Notes under the pieces: model-generated
Seen by the model: only the letters and a program-made list of their open reading frames with translations
The model's database searches: none
Told to the model about the DNA's origin: nothing
Position numbers and translations under genes: made by a program
Part shown: positions 31,667-43,187 of the stretch, in pieces
Numbering within the stretch: the first letter of the stretch is position 1
Layout: each line of letters starts with the position of its first letter
Assembly: GCA_014218235.1 (NCBI GenBank)
Contig: CM024759.1
Coordinates: forward strand, 11,300,712 to 11,364,711
Reading direction: 5' to 3'
Length of the DNA stretch: 64,000 bases
DNA from: Colocasia esculenta
Taxonomy: Eukaryota > Streptophyta > Magnoliopsida > Alismatales > Araceae

Positions 31667-33900
31667 GCCCGTTAAACCAATAACCTACTTGATCCGAGTC
31701 CGCCTCCCGCGAACGGGCCAAAGCCTCGCAAGGGATACCAAACCACAGTCCGTGTAAACACAAAGGAACACACCACATTTTATATATAATTCACAAGTTT
31801 ACATAGCCCAATTTCCACAAAAACTGAAAAGAAGTACAACAGCCTGGGGCATACCCCGAGGTACAACTGAAGAAAGTAAACAACTAACTAAACTACACTG
31901 CTGGAGGTACTGACCCTGTACCGCTACGGCGTGGCTCTGAACCGGACGACGGTCGTGAAACGTCCTCCTCGCTCTCACCTGTGGGGGGGTAGGGGTGAGC
32001 CTCTCTAGTCACTAACTCAGTAGGGAACTCCCCCAACACCGAGCAAACCAAAACCACAGGTACAAAAGCAGTAAACAATAACAATAATTTATAGAACAGC
32101 TAAGCAGGATATTAAAGCTGTAAAAGTACTCACCGTCCGCCGTCTACGAGAAACAACTGTAATAATTAAACAGCAAACCAGTACAGGTGTACAAGCTAAA
32201 GTAGAGACTGCCAAACACGAGTCACGTGAACTGGTTCGCGACACCAGTAACTGACTTGGACAAGCTAACACAGGTCTACCTCTCAGTCTCGCAGCCACAG
32301 ACGAAAGGTCCAGCTGCCGCTCCACGTGAAAAGTCAAGCAACTGTGGAGACCAACCAAACACCACCACCTGTGTACCACACGGTCACAGGCCCATGCCTG
32401 GCACCTCTAGAGATCCTGGCCCGGAATACTCTAGAGTGAGGCACTGGAAAAGGACTAGCTGGGGTCTAGTACGTCTACTGGTGTCCGTACCCCCAACTAC
32501 GAGCGCGCTGCAAGTGACTAAAGACAAACACAAGTGTCACTGTCCCACTGTCGTCTTTCCCTCAGCCGGACGTACAACTCAACACAGGAGTGAGGGTGTC
32601 CAGGTCAGACGACACAGACCTCGACGGTACAACACAAGTACCGGGACAAAGCCCCGAGCTAATAGCCTGGCTCACAAAGAACCTGGGGCACCCAACTGGA
32701 GAGGTAACCACGGTAGGCGTCGTACTACTCGCCACGTACATAGAACCACGTGCACGTCACACACAAACCACGTGAAACCTCACGTAAACCACAAGTAACA
32801 CTGGTCCACTACACGTGAACCCGACTGACTCGCGTAAACAACGCGCAGTCACTGAAGTAAGTAGCTAATTGCATACCTTGTATGCTAAACACGAGAACCA
32901 TGTGCACTCAGTGCACCTCATACGTCAACACACATGCATTATCGGTACATACCGTAATTAGTCTTTTCTGTTTACAACCAGTAGGCGGCAACATCGACTG
33001 CCGCTTACAAGAAGTCAACGGCAAGGGATCTGGCCGTTTACATCCTGGCTGATGAGCTTAGCGACAAGCGATCTTGACGCCAAGTTCTCCGGCCATTATT
33101 CCTGCAGAAACCCTAATCCGAATCCACAGGTTTTCTAATCGTTAAAACAACTGTAAAACATGCAGAAATAGTTCCTCTAACATGCATGAGTCCCCAACAA
33201 CCCAATACAACATGCTTTACTCATTAAATTTGCCAAACCACCCATTAACCCCGCATGGTGCAACTTGATCCGAAAATGCATTATCATGTTGATTCAAGTG
33301 GGTTTGTTGTGTTTTAATGTTTCTACGGAGCTACCAGGGTTCGTCCCCTACCTCAGAACACGCTAGAACCTCCCGCAAACTCCCGGTTCACACCGAACCC
33401 TCCGCGAGTTCCCACGAGAATTGCACCACAGTATGGCGTTTCCTTGCGCAATTCGGCGACGCCACGCATTCCACGATCCTCCAAGCACCCTTTAGTACCT
33501 GTTGGAAGCTTTAGGAACACTGGGGAAACAAGCTGGGGTAAGGGGGATTGAGAATAGGGTAGGAAACCTGCCCTCGGGTGAGCCTATAACCTACAGAATT
33601 CTCAGGTTGGCGTCAACCCCTATGCCGCCAAGAACAACCGCCACCCTAAACGTCCACATCCTAAGCCGCCAAGTTCATGCAGTCAACGTCCAGTTACCTG
33701 GACGCCAACCAGTCAACGGCCACCCCTGGCCGCCAACTTCAACTGAACTGCAGCAGGTCCTGTTTCATTTCAGGACCAACCCTGCACTTCACCTGCTCAA
33801 ACCACACATTCCACACAACCGACTCACATTGGCCTCACAACGGCCGCTACAACCACATTACACATGATCCGCATGGATCCGAAAAGCACGCGACGTTACA
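31645..33900 (-). repeat. 3' LTR of Tekay 3
   Basis: Read on +, it starts TGTGGCAGAATGCC and ends GCGACGTTACA. TTGACGGC/GCCGTCAA-type words cluster at 32985-33075 and 33605-33740. It contains many ACGTG words (32215-32830). The ORFs at 32226-32798 and 33502-33867 are LTR shadows without protein features. Confidence 0.93.
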
Positions 33901-34016
33901 TTACTATCATCTAAAAAGGAAATTTCGACCTCGAAATTCATAACACAATTCAAAGTTAAATAACTCAAACATACACATCTTTACAAGCACTATCATCTAA
34001 ATAGAAATACAAGAGC
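33901..34016 (-). other. Region between Tekay 3 coding end and 3' LTR
   Basis: A clean purine tract would be expected here. On the minus strand the bases before the LTR read AGATGATAGTAA, a weak or decayed polypurine tract. Nothing else was seen. Confidence 0.4.
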
Positions 34017-37000
34017 TTATTCAAACAGATAGGGATACCCTTTAGCCATCTCCTCGGCTAACTCCCAGGTATCCTCACCTCCCAACCTATTTTCCCATCT
34101 TACTTTAACTAGCTTAATTTCTTTATTTCTCAGCTTCTTTATCTTTCGATCTGTGATCTGCACCGGATACTCTGGCATAGTCATGTCCGGCCTCAGGTCA
34201 CCACCTTGATATCTGATTATTTGAGCTGGATCTTCAATACATTTTCTCAACATGGAGACATGGAAAATATCATGCACATCTGCAAAATCTGCTGGCAAAT
34301 CCAGCCTATAAGCTACTTCCCCAATTCTTTCGATCACCTGAAAAGGTCCCACATATCTTGGACTCAACTTTCCAGATTTGCCAAACCTCATAATTCCCTT
34401 ACTTGGAGAAACTCTTAGGAAAACAAAATCTCCCACCTCAAACTGAAGTGGTCTTCTCCGGATATCTGCATAACTTTTCTGCTTACTTTGAGCTGCCTAT
34501 AATTTCTCTTTAATAAGCTTCACTACTTCAGTGGTTTGCTGAATCAATTCAGGACCCACTAACTACCTTTGTCCCACTTCATGCCAGTTCAATGGGGTTC
34601 TACATGGCCTTCCATATAAAGCTTCATACGGTGCCATCCCAAGACTGGTATGATAACTATTATTGTAGGCAAATTCAACCATTCCCGAATGATGCTCCCA
34701 GCTACCTCCCCAAACTAAACAACAAGCCCGTAACATATCTTCAATTATCTGGATAGTCCTCTCTGTCTGACCATCTGTCTGAGGATGATAAACGGAGCTA
34801 TACTTCAATTCAGTTCCAATCACCTTCTGCAAACTTCTCCAAAAACCAGAAGTAAATCTTGGATCTCTATCAGACACAATTGTCTTCGGGATACCATGCA
34901 GTGGAACAATCTTTTCAACATAAATATTTGCCAACCTGTCCACTGTCCAAGACATACTCACTGCCGCTAATCTGCATACCTTGGTCAATCTGTCAACAAA
35001 TACCCATATTCCATTATGCCCTGAACTCGACCTTGGTAAACCTGCCACAAAGTCCATAGCAATATCATCCCATTTCCACTGTGGAATGGGCAACGATTGC
35101 AATAGACCTCCAGGTTTTTAATGCTTTGCTTTAATCTGCTGACAGATAGCACATCTTGAAACAAATTCTGCTATTTCCTTTTTCATATGAGGCCACCAAA
35201 AATGCTTTCTTAAATCATGGTACATTTTAGTACTACCCGGATGGATAGTGTACCTAGATTTATGAGCCTCTTCCAATACTCGCTGCTTTACCTCTCTTTC
35301 TGCAGGAACAAATAACCTGCCTCGGAGCCTGACCACACAATTATCATCAATAGAAACTCCTTCCATTTTTACAATCTCAGCTAAGCCTGCATCTGCTCTC
35401 TAAGCTTCAATGATCTGCCAAAACAAAGACGGCTCTACAGCACTAGCAGCTAGAATTGCCCATCACTGACTAATGGGCACATATAAGGAGTTCTCCGCTA
35501 CTTCTTCATACAACTTCCATTCTTTAATCATCATCAGATTCATATATGCCTTTCTGCTCAAGGCGTCAGCTACAACATTGGCCTTACCCGGATGGTAAGC
35601 CAAACTGAAATCATAATCTTTCAAATACTCGATCCATCTGCGCTGGCGAAGATTTAAATCTTTTTGCGAGAAGATATACTTCAAGCTTTTATAATATGTA
35701 AAGATCTCAAATCTCTCGCCATACAAATAATGCCTCCACATTTTCAAAGCAAATACAACTGCTGCTAACTCCAAATCATGAGTGGGGTAATTCTCCTCTG
35801 CTGGCTTTAATTGTCTGGATGCATACGCTATCACTTTACCATGCTGCATAAGCACTGCGCCAAGTCCTCTCCTTGAAGCATCAGTATACAACACAAAACC
35901 TCCACTCCCAGCCAGTAATGTCAATATAGGTGCTGAAGTAAGTCTCTTCTTTAATTCCATAAAACTTTTCTGACATTCACCGGACCACACAAAAGGCACC
36001 CCTTTCCTGGTCAACTTAGTCATAGGTGCCGCAATCTTAGAAAAATCTTGAATGAAGCGCCTGTAATAACCTGCTAATCCCAGAAAACTTCTAATCTCAG
36101 TTATTGTCTTAGGCACTTCCCATCTCATCACTGCTTCTACTTTACTTGGGTCCACTGCCACTCCTCTAGCAGAGATAACATGACCCAAAAATTGAATTTC
36201 TTTCAACCAAAATTCACACGTACTGAATTTGGCAAACAACTGGTTATCCCTTAACAACTACAGGGTAAACCTCAAATGAGCTGCATGCTCCTCTTCAGAT
36301 GCTGAGTAAATTAGAATATCATCAATAAAGACCACAATGAATTAATCTAAATATGGATGAAAAATTCTATTCATCAGATCCATAAAACCTGTAGGAGCAT
36401 TAGTCAACCCAAAAGGCATAACCACAAACTCAAAGTGACCATATCTGGTTCTAAAAGCTGTCTTATCTATATCTTCCTCTTTAATTCTCAACTGATGGTA
36501 TCCGGACCTCAAATCAATCTTAGAAAACACTTTTTCTGATTGCAACTAATCAAACAGATCATCTATCCTCGGCAACGGGTACTTATTCTTGATGGTCACA
36601 TCATTCAACTTTCTATAATCAATACACATCCGAAAACTTCCATCTTTCTTTTTCACAAATAAAACCGGCGCTCCCCAGGGAGAATGACTCGGTCTAATAA
36701 ACCCTTTCTGCAACAGCTCTTCTAACTGCTTTTTCAATTCCTTAAGCTCTGCTGGTGCCATCCGATATGGAGCTTTAGAAATCGGCATGGTACCTGGCAG
36801 CAACTCAATAGTAAAGTCCACTTCTCTATGTGGAGCTAAACCAGACAAATCCTCAGGAAAAATATCAGCAAATTCCCTAACCACGGGAACTGCTTCTACT
36901 GGCTGACTGGCTTCTACCAGACTTACCGAGGCTAAGTAGGCCACACACGTATCATTAATCAACTTTCTAGCTTTAATTGCAGAAATTAGAAACTTAGAGG

Positions 37001-37484
37001 TATAGAAAGACATACCTTGATATTCAAATACTGCATCATTAGGATGACAAAATCTGATCCTTTTCTTTCTGCAATCTAACATTGCTCCATACATTTCAAG
37101 CCAATCCATACCCAGAGTAATATCATAATCTGACAACTGCAGGGCATACAACCGACCCGGCATCTGGTTCCCTTTAATCATAACAGGAGCTTCATCTATA
37201 TAGCTCGAAGTGAGTAAAAACTCACCTGAAGGAACCTCCACTACTAACTCACAAGACTTCTCCTCTAAAGGATGAGCGATACAATCCAGAAATTCTTCGG
37301 AAATAAAAGAATGAGAGGCACCCGAATCAAATAAAACTCTTGCTGAATATTCATAAAGAGGTAAAGTACCTTCTATCATATTCGACGCCTCCGCCTGGGC
37401 TCGGGTGATAGCCATAACCCGGCCTCTTCCCCGCTGCTGCGGTGCTCCTCTGCCACGACCTGACTGTGGCTGCTGAAACTGCTA
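34017..37484 (-). pseudogene. pol: Tekay 3 protease, reverse transcriptase, RNase H, integrase and C-terminal tail
   Basis: One continuous frame on the minus strand. The protease has VLFDSGASHSFIS near 37330 and ITLGMDWLEMYG near 37110. The RT has VKKKDGSFRMCIDYRKLND, KIDLRSGYHQLRIKEED, VVMPFGLTNAP and FIDDILIYS near 36320. RNase H has LYTDASRRGLGAVLMQHGKV near 35900 and LSRKAY. The integrase has an HPGSTKMYHDLRKHFWWP zinc region (35250), WKWDDIAMDFVAGLP (35080), VSDRDPRFTSGFW (34870) and GQTERTIQIIEDMLR (34760). The tail, VGPFQVIERIGEVAYRLDLP, then VKVRWENRLGGEDTWE, is chromodomain-like. In-frame stops lie at 36546, 36342, 36258, 35463, 35400, 35118, 34563 and 34497, with no frameshift. Gag lies upstream in the same frame. 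Confidence 0.93.
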
Positions 37485-38618
37485 AGGCTGCTGCTGCTGC
37501 TGCACCCCTCTTCCATATCCATACTCCCTCGGATAGGGACAATTGCGGATCAAATGTCCCGGCTGATTACAATTATAACACCGATACCCTGGTGGAGTAA
37601 TAGGCTGCCCGGCAGTACTCTGCTGCGACTCCTCCATCTCAGGCCTACCTCGACCTTGCTGCATTTGCTGACGACCTCCCCATCCTCTTCCTCTGCCTTT
37701 AAATGCTTGCTTTAATTTTTGGCCCCATTTTCCAAAGCCTGATGAAGAAGGTCCCACTGGTGCTTTACCTTTACTTGTACCCACTGATTGCTGCGGTAAC
37801 CGAAAACTACCTGAACCTGACTCGCCCACCTGACGAGTCCGAATAGATCTCTCCAAAGTAGCTGCTCTCTGAGCTGCCTCTTCCACTGACTTGCATATGA
37901 GAGGTACTATCGCATCCTGCAATTCCACTCTCAAGCCTCTGATAAAATACTCAACCATCATATTATTATCAGAAACAACATAAGGTGCATAACGGCTGAG
38001 TGCCATAAACTTCATCTGGTACTCTAGAACTGAAGAGTTACCTTGCTGAAGAGTCCGAAATTGCTCTCTTTTTACTTGCTGCACTTGGATCGGAAAGAAT
38101 GTATCATTAAATACATCGAGAAATTTCGACCAAGTGATAGCCTCCTCTGCCCTACCTGCAAAGGTGGTCTGCATCTTCAGTCACCACCATTCCAATGCAA
38201 AACCCCTCAACTGATAAGCAGCTAACACCACTCTATCCGCTGCCGGACACCTCATAGTCGCAAAAACTCTTTCAATTTCATGAACCCAATGCTCAGCTGT
38301 ATCTGGATTCGGCCCTCCTGAATAAGTAGGTGGCTGCAATCTCGAAAACTTCTCCACCTACATCACTGGTTCTTCTGCTATCAACACTGGTGGTGGTGGT
38401 GGCACAGGTGCTGCAAAAGGTACCTCCACTCTCGGCGGGACTGGAGCTACAGGTACAGCCTCTCCATCCCCAGATGACACTGCTACCGGTGGTACTGGCG
38501 CCTGCTGATCCATTCTCGCCCGAATATCCGTGAGGCTTTCCCAGATTCTCTCAATCATACGCTGGGTGCTTTCCTCCGGATCATCTCCTCCACCACCCCA
38601 ATCTCTTCTATCAGCCAT
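37485..38618 (-). pseudogene. gag: Tekay 3 Gag
   Basis: The start is the ATG at 38618 (MADRRDWGGGGDDPEESTQ); an upstream in-frame ATG at 38675 is in the leader. A Pro/Val-rich segment precedes the Gag core, which has LQPPTYSGGPNPDTAEHW, then VKREQFRTLQQGNSSVLEYQ near 38070 and FIRGLRVELQDAI near 37930. One CCHC zinc knuckle (CYNCNQPGHLIRNC) lies near 37585-37545. Stops at 38358 (TAG), 38181 (TGA) and 37482 (TAG) interrupt it. It stays in frame with pol, as in single-ORF Tekay elements. Confidence 0.9.
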
Positions 38619-38758
38619 TCCAGAGATTTCTACATAAACAAAACACCAAGCAAAAATCAAACTACAAATTATCAAAAACCAGGGTCCCTACCAGCAGTGT
38701 TCAAAGACTGAAATAAGGCTATGTATCCTTCTAATTCCCTTATATTAACACGGACCTT

Positions 38759-38770
38759 GCTCTGATACCA
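38759..38770 (-). other. Primer-binding site of Tekay 3 (initiator tRNA-Met)
   Basis: TGGTATCAGAGC on the minus strand, two bases after the LTR end, complementary to the 3' end of plant initiator tRNA-Met, the usual primer for chromoviruses and many copia elements. Confidence 0.9.
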
Positions 38771-38772
38771 AC

Positions 38773-41032
38773 TGTGGTGGAATGCCTTGGCCAAGCCCGT
38801 TAAACCAATAACCTACTTGATCCGAGTCCGCCTCCCGCGAACGGGCCAAAGCCTCGCAAGGGATACCAAACCACAGTCCGTGTAAACACAAAGGAACACA
38901 CTTATATAATTCACAAGTTTACATAGCCCAATTTCCACAAAAACTGAAAAGAAGTACAATAGCCTGGGGCATACCCCGAGGTACAACTGAAGAAAGTAAA
39001 CAACTAACTAAACTACACTGCTAGAGGTACTGACCCTGTACCGCTATGGCGCGGCTCTGAACCGGACGACGGTCGTGAAACGTCCTCCTCGCTCTCACCT
39101 GTGGGGGGGTAGGGGTGAGCCTCTCTAGTCACTGGCTCAGTAGGGAACTCCCCCAACACCGAGCAAACCAAAACCACAGGTACGAAAGCAGTAAACAATA
39201 ACAATAATTTATAGAACAGCTAAGCAGGATATTAAAGCTGTAAAAGTACTCACCGTCTACCGTCTATGAGAAACAACTGTAATAATTAAACGACAAACCA
39301 GTACAGGTGTACAAGCTAAAGTAGAGACTGCCAAACACGAGTCACGTGAACTGGTTCGCGACACCAGTAACTGACTCGGACAAGCTAACATAGGTCTACC
39401 TCTCAGTCTCGCAGCCACGGACGAAAGGTCCAACTGCCGCTCCACGTGAAAAGTCAAGCAACTGTGGATACCAACCAAACACCACCACCTGTGTACCACA
39501 CGGTCACAGGCCCATGCCTGGCACCTCTAGAGATCTTGGCCCGGAACACTCTAGAGTGAGGCACTGGAAAAGGACTAGCTGGGGTCCAGTACGTCTACTG
39601 GTGTCCGTACCCCCAACTACGAGCGCGCTGCAAGTGACTAAAGACAAACACAAGTGTCACTGTCCCACTGTCGTCTTTCCCTCAGCCGGACGTACAACTC
39701 AACACAGGAGTGAGGGTGTCCAGGTCAGACGACACAGACCTCGACGGTACAACACAAGTACCGGGACAAAGCCCCGAGCTAACAGCCTGGCTCACAAAGA
39801 ACCTGGGGCACCCAACTGGAGAGATAACCACGGTAGGCGTCGTACTACTCGCCACGTACATAGAACCACGTGCACGTCACACACAAACCACGTGAAACCT
39901 CACGTAAACCACAAGTAACACTGGTCCACTACACGTGAACCCGACTGACTCGCGTAAACAACACGCAGTCACTGAAGTAAGTAGCTAATTGCATACCTTG
40001 TATGCTAAACACGAGAACCATGTGCACTCAGTGCACCTCATGCGTCAACACACATGCATTATCGGTAAATACCGTAATTAGTCTTTTCTGTTTACAACCA
40101 ATAGCGGTAACATCGACTACCGCTTACAAGAAGTCAACGGCAAGGGATCTGGCCGTTTACATCCTGGCTGATGAGCTTGGCGACAAGCGATCTTGACGCC
40201 AAGTTCTCCGGCCATTATTCCTGCAGAAACCCTAATCCGAATCCACAGGTTTTCTAATCGTTAAAACAACTGTAAAACATGCAGAAATAGTTCCTCTAAC
40301 ATGCATGAGTCTCCAACAACCCAATACAACATGCTTTACTCATTAAATTTGCCAAACCACCCATTAACCCCGCATGGTGCAACTTGATCCGAAAATGCAT
40401 TATCATGCTGATTCAAGTGGGTTTGTTGTGTTTTAATGTTTCTACAGAGCTACCAGGGTTCATCCCCTACCTCAGAACACGCTAGAACCTCCCGCAAACT
40501 CCCGGTTCACACCGAACCCTCCGCGAGTTCGCACGAGAATTGCACCACAGTACGGCGTTTCCTCGCGCAATTCGGCGACGCCACGCGTTCCACGATCCTC
40601 CAAGCACCCTTCAGTACCTGTTGGAAGCTTTAGGAACACTGGGGCAACAAGCTGGGGCAAGGGGGATTGAGAATAGGGTAGTAAACCTGCCCTCGGGTGA
40701 GCCTATAACCTGCAGATTTCTCAGGTTGGCGTCAACCCCTATGCCGCCAAGAACAACCGCCACCCTAAACGTCCACATCCTAAGCCGCCAAGTTCATGCA
40801 GTCAACGTCCACTTACCTGGACGCCAGCCAGTCAACGGCCACCCCTGGCCGCCAACTTCAACTGAACTGCAGCAGGTCCTGTTTCATTTCAGGACCAACC
40901 CTGCACTTCACCTACTCAAACCACACATTCACACCACACATTCCACACAACCGACTCACATTGGCCTCACAACGGCCGCCACAACCACACTACACACGAT
41001 CCGCATGGATCCGAAAAGCACGCAACGTTACA
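38773..41032 (-). repeat. 5' LTR of Tekay 3
   Basis: 2260 bp that read on + begin TGTGGTGGAATGCC and end GCAACGTTACA. It aligns over its full length with 31645-33900 with scattered substitutions and short indels (for example near 38900 and 40930). It carries the same GACGGC word clusters at 40100-40200 and 40728-40860. Confidence 0.93.
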
Positions 41033-41037
41033 TGAAC
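41033..41037. repeat. Right target-site duplication (TGAAC) of Tekay 3
   Basis: Perfect copy of 31640-31644. Confidence 0.92.
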
Positions 41038-41911
41038 CATGTTTGCAATCTGAGGCATCACATGACTGCACCTCCACCTTTTATGTTGGTGTCGACTCTG
41101 CAGCAGCGATCCCTGGCGGTGGTGGTGCGAACCACTCATCGATTATGAAGATCTCTTTTCCTTTGCCCTTCTGAGGGACTTGGCTTTCTGAGAACTCCAG
41201 ACTTTCTGAGTGCTCCAGACTTTCTGAGTGCTCCAGATACAAATTAGCATCGAGGAGATGACACTCATACACTTCAAACGGGTGTGCATTGGCAAAAACC
41301 CTTTGCTCCTCCCCTTCTTTTATGTATTTAATGCACTGGTGCAAAGTTGATGGGATGACTCCACTTTGATGGAGCCAAGGCCGACCCAACAAAGCCTTGT
41401 AGGATGTGCCTGTATTGATCACATGGAATTGAACTTTTGTTTTGAAATCCCCCATAATCAAGTCGAGCTCTACGACCTCTAGAGGTACCTCAAACTTTTG
41501 ATTGAAGCCCGTTATCCTTATATTGTGCACAGAGGTAAGGTGCACATTGAAATGATATTTCTGCTAGATCTTATACGGTAGGATGTTGACCGCCACTCTA
41601 GGATCTACCAAAATTCTATTCACGGGCAGCCCATTTAATTGCCCCCTCATGTACAGTGGTCTGTTGTGACTGGCCATGGGGAGGAGCATGTCCTCCGGAG
41701 TAAATGTAACGGACTCCGCATAGGCGACAACAGCTTCTACTTGCATTTTCGCTAGGCAGGTTTCATATTGTGCTGGAGTTTGCAGGACTGTGATCAGCGC
41801 CTTTCTGGTCTCTTCACTTAATGATAAGATTTCCCAAACACTAAATTGTGTAGGGATTTTCTTGAGTAGCTTGATGATCCTGCTTTCTGCTCCGACATCA
41901 TCCAGCTTCAA
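41038..41911 (-). pseudogene. pol: Tat/Ogre protease region
   Basis: One frame (41911-41564 and 41545-41081, a stop between) encodes YMRGQLNGLPVNRILVDPRVAVNILP near 41650-41575. This is the protease segment that in active Tat elements carries a D-S/T-G or related triad before xAVNIxP. Here the triad reads D-P-R, so catalysis is unlikely; the Arg codon AGA is one transition from Gly GGA. Downstream, VVELDLIMGDFKTKVQFHVI and YKALLGRPWLHQSG are the flap and C-terminal ILGRPWL-type motif. A LEHSES segment is repeated about three times near 41190-41240. A TAA at 41081 precedes the Tekay 3 insertion. Confidence 0.8.
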
Positions 41912-43187
41912 TTTTTCTTTGTCATTTGTGCCTGTCCCAGCCTAGAGTCTAATGATCGGACTGCTCTGCTTGTTGACGGCCTTCTCTTGTACCATTGGGG
42001 GTGCAGACAGCGCTTTAGTCTACTCTTCTACTACCAAAAACTCAGCAAAAGATGGGATCGTGCCCCCAGTCTCTTCATTAGTATAAAGTCCCGGAGGAGG
42101 TGGATATTGCACCCCTCGTACTTCAGGCTCCGGGATTTTATAGGAGGGCTCCCCCCGGAAGATGATATTTTGATTAGCTGGAGGAGGGCGTCCCCACTTT
42201 CTTTCAGATCTTGTTATAAACTCGGTCCCTGAGGCCCCGACTTGATTAACATCACTAGGGGGAGGATAGAATTCCTCTTCCTCATGGTGCTCCACCAAAC
42301 CCAACAAAGAGGAGATGGTGTTACATGTGAAGACTGCAGCTGCCTTCTTTTTCTTGGATCTTCTTTTCTTTTTCTTTTGTTTTCCTGGCTCTTGCCCCCA
42401 GAACAAGTCTTCTTGGGGCTGAAGTGTCTCTTATTCAGTTGGTACTTCCATGGAACATACTCTTGTAACTGAACAAGGTGCCTTTGAGGCTGCTCATATT
42501 CATCAAGCTCATCGATCAGCGCCTGCAAGTGCTCATGTGAAGGGCTACCCCCTCTATATAGTGGTAGAGGCGTTCGACGGCTTCTATTGCTAGGGTTTCT
42601 TTGGATGACGACTCTGGGTTCTATTGGATACCATATCGGGGTGACAACCGGTGGAGGTGGCTGAGGAGTCACGCCCCGAATATGCACTTTTGGGGTTGGC
42701 TTCTCATTTAATCTCTTCTTTGTTTTGCCCGTCACCTTCTGCCACTCCTCTTGTTCCTTGATTGGGGTGAGGATATGACTCTCATATGTTTTCTCCGTAC
42801 TGGCTTCGGAGATCTCTTCTGGCAATTGCTAATAGAGGGAGATCATGTTGATTGCAGCTTGCCGGGCAAGTAGCTCATGGGGCTGGGGCGGATCAACCTT
42901 GTAATCCCCCATCTTTGAAAACATAACAGTCTTCCAAAGGATGCCCCAGGATTTGGTGGTACAGACAGTACTAGGGAACATCCTTCTTTGCAGCCTGGTC
43001 AGGTTTCTTAGGCGTTGGAAGAGTGATCTTGTTGTATTTGATACCCCAATCAAACAGTGTTTTAGTCTTTTCTCTGGGGAAGGAGTATGGCTTCCTCATT
43101 TTGTCTTGGAAAGGGATGACCTTTCTCTGCGGTTCAGTTTTGTTGTTAGAGGATTCGGCCACTGCCTTGCCCCCATCTCTTTGCTTT
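41912..43187 (-). pseudogene. gag: Tat/Ogre Gag C-terminus and Gag-Pol linker
   Basis: Frames change near 43195, 42910 and 42400. A zinc-knuckle-like YCLYHQILGHPLEDC lies near 42970-42925, a form seen in Tat Gags. The linker contains basic and Pro-rich stretches (KVHIRGVTPQPPPPVV; KQKKKKRRSKKKKAAA near 42380, possibly a nuclear or nucleolar signal). It then leads through PPPPGLYTNEETGGTIP to the protease. TAG stops at 42971, 42829 and about 41943 fit CAG to TAG. Confidence 0.7.

Larger units (their letters stand above)
31645..41032 (-). mobile_element. Tekay-type LTR retrotransposon 3, full length
   Basis: A complete 9388-bp element on the minus strand, inserted in the pol region of the Tat/Ogre element. 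Its 5' LTR (38773-41032) and 3' LTR (31645-33900) are nearly identical. It has an initiator-Met-type primer-binding site next to the 5' LTR and one gag-pol frame (38618 to 34017). The perfect duplication, near-identical LTRs and absence of frameshifts suggest it is the youngest insertion of its nest, yet it carries eleven internal stops. Confidence 0.95.

Noticed and set aside
32226..32798. 190-codon + ORF in Tekay 3 LTR (partly repeated at 39514-39918)
   Set aside because: LTR sequence on the antisense strand of the element. The second copy is shortened by single-base changes, with no family features.
34017..38618. Idea that the many TAG codons are read as an amino acid (recoding)
   Set aside because: Plant nuclear genes use TAG as stop, TGA and TAA also occur, and other elements here show the same transition pattern. 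Mutation is the simpler explanation.
40540..41148. 202-codon + ORF
   Set aside because: Spans the LTR end, the duplication and antisense protease sequence, so it is a chance frame.
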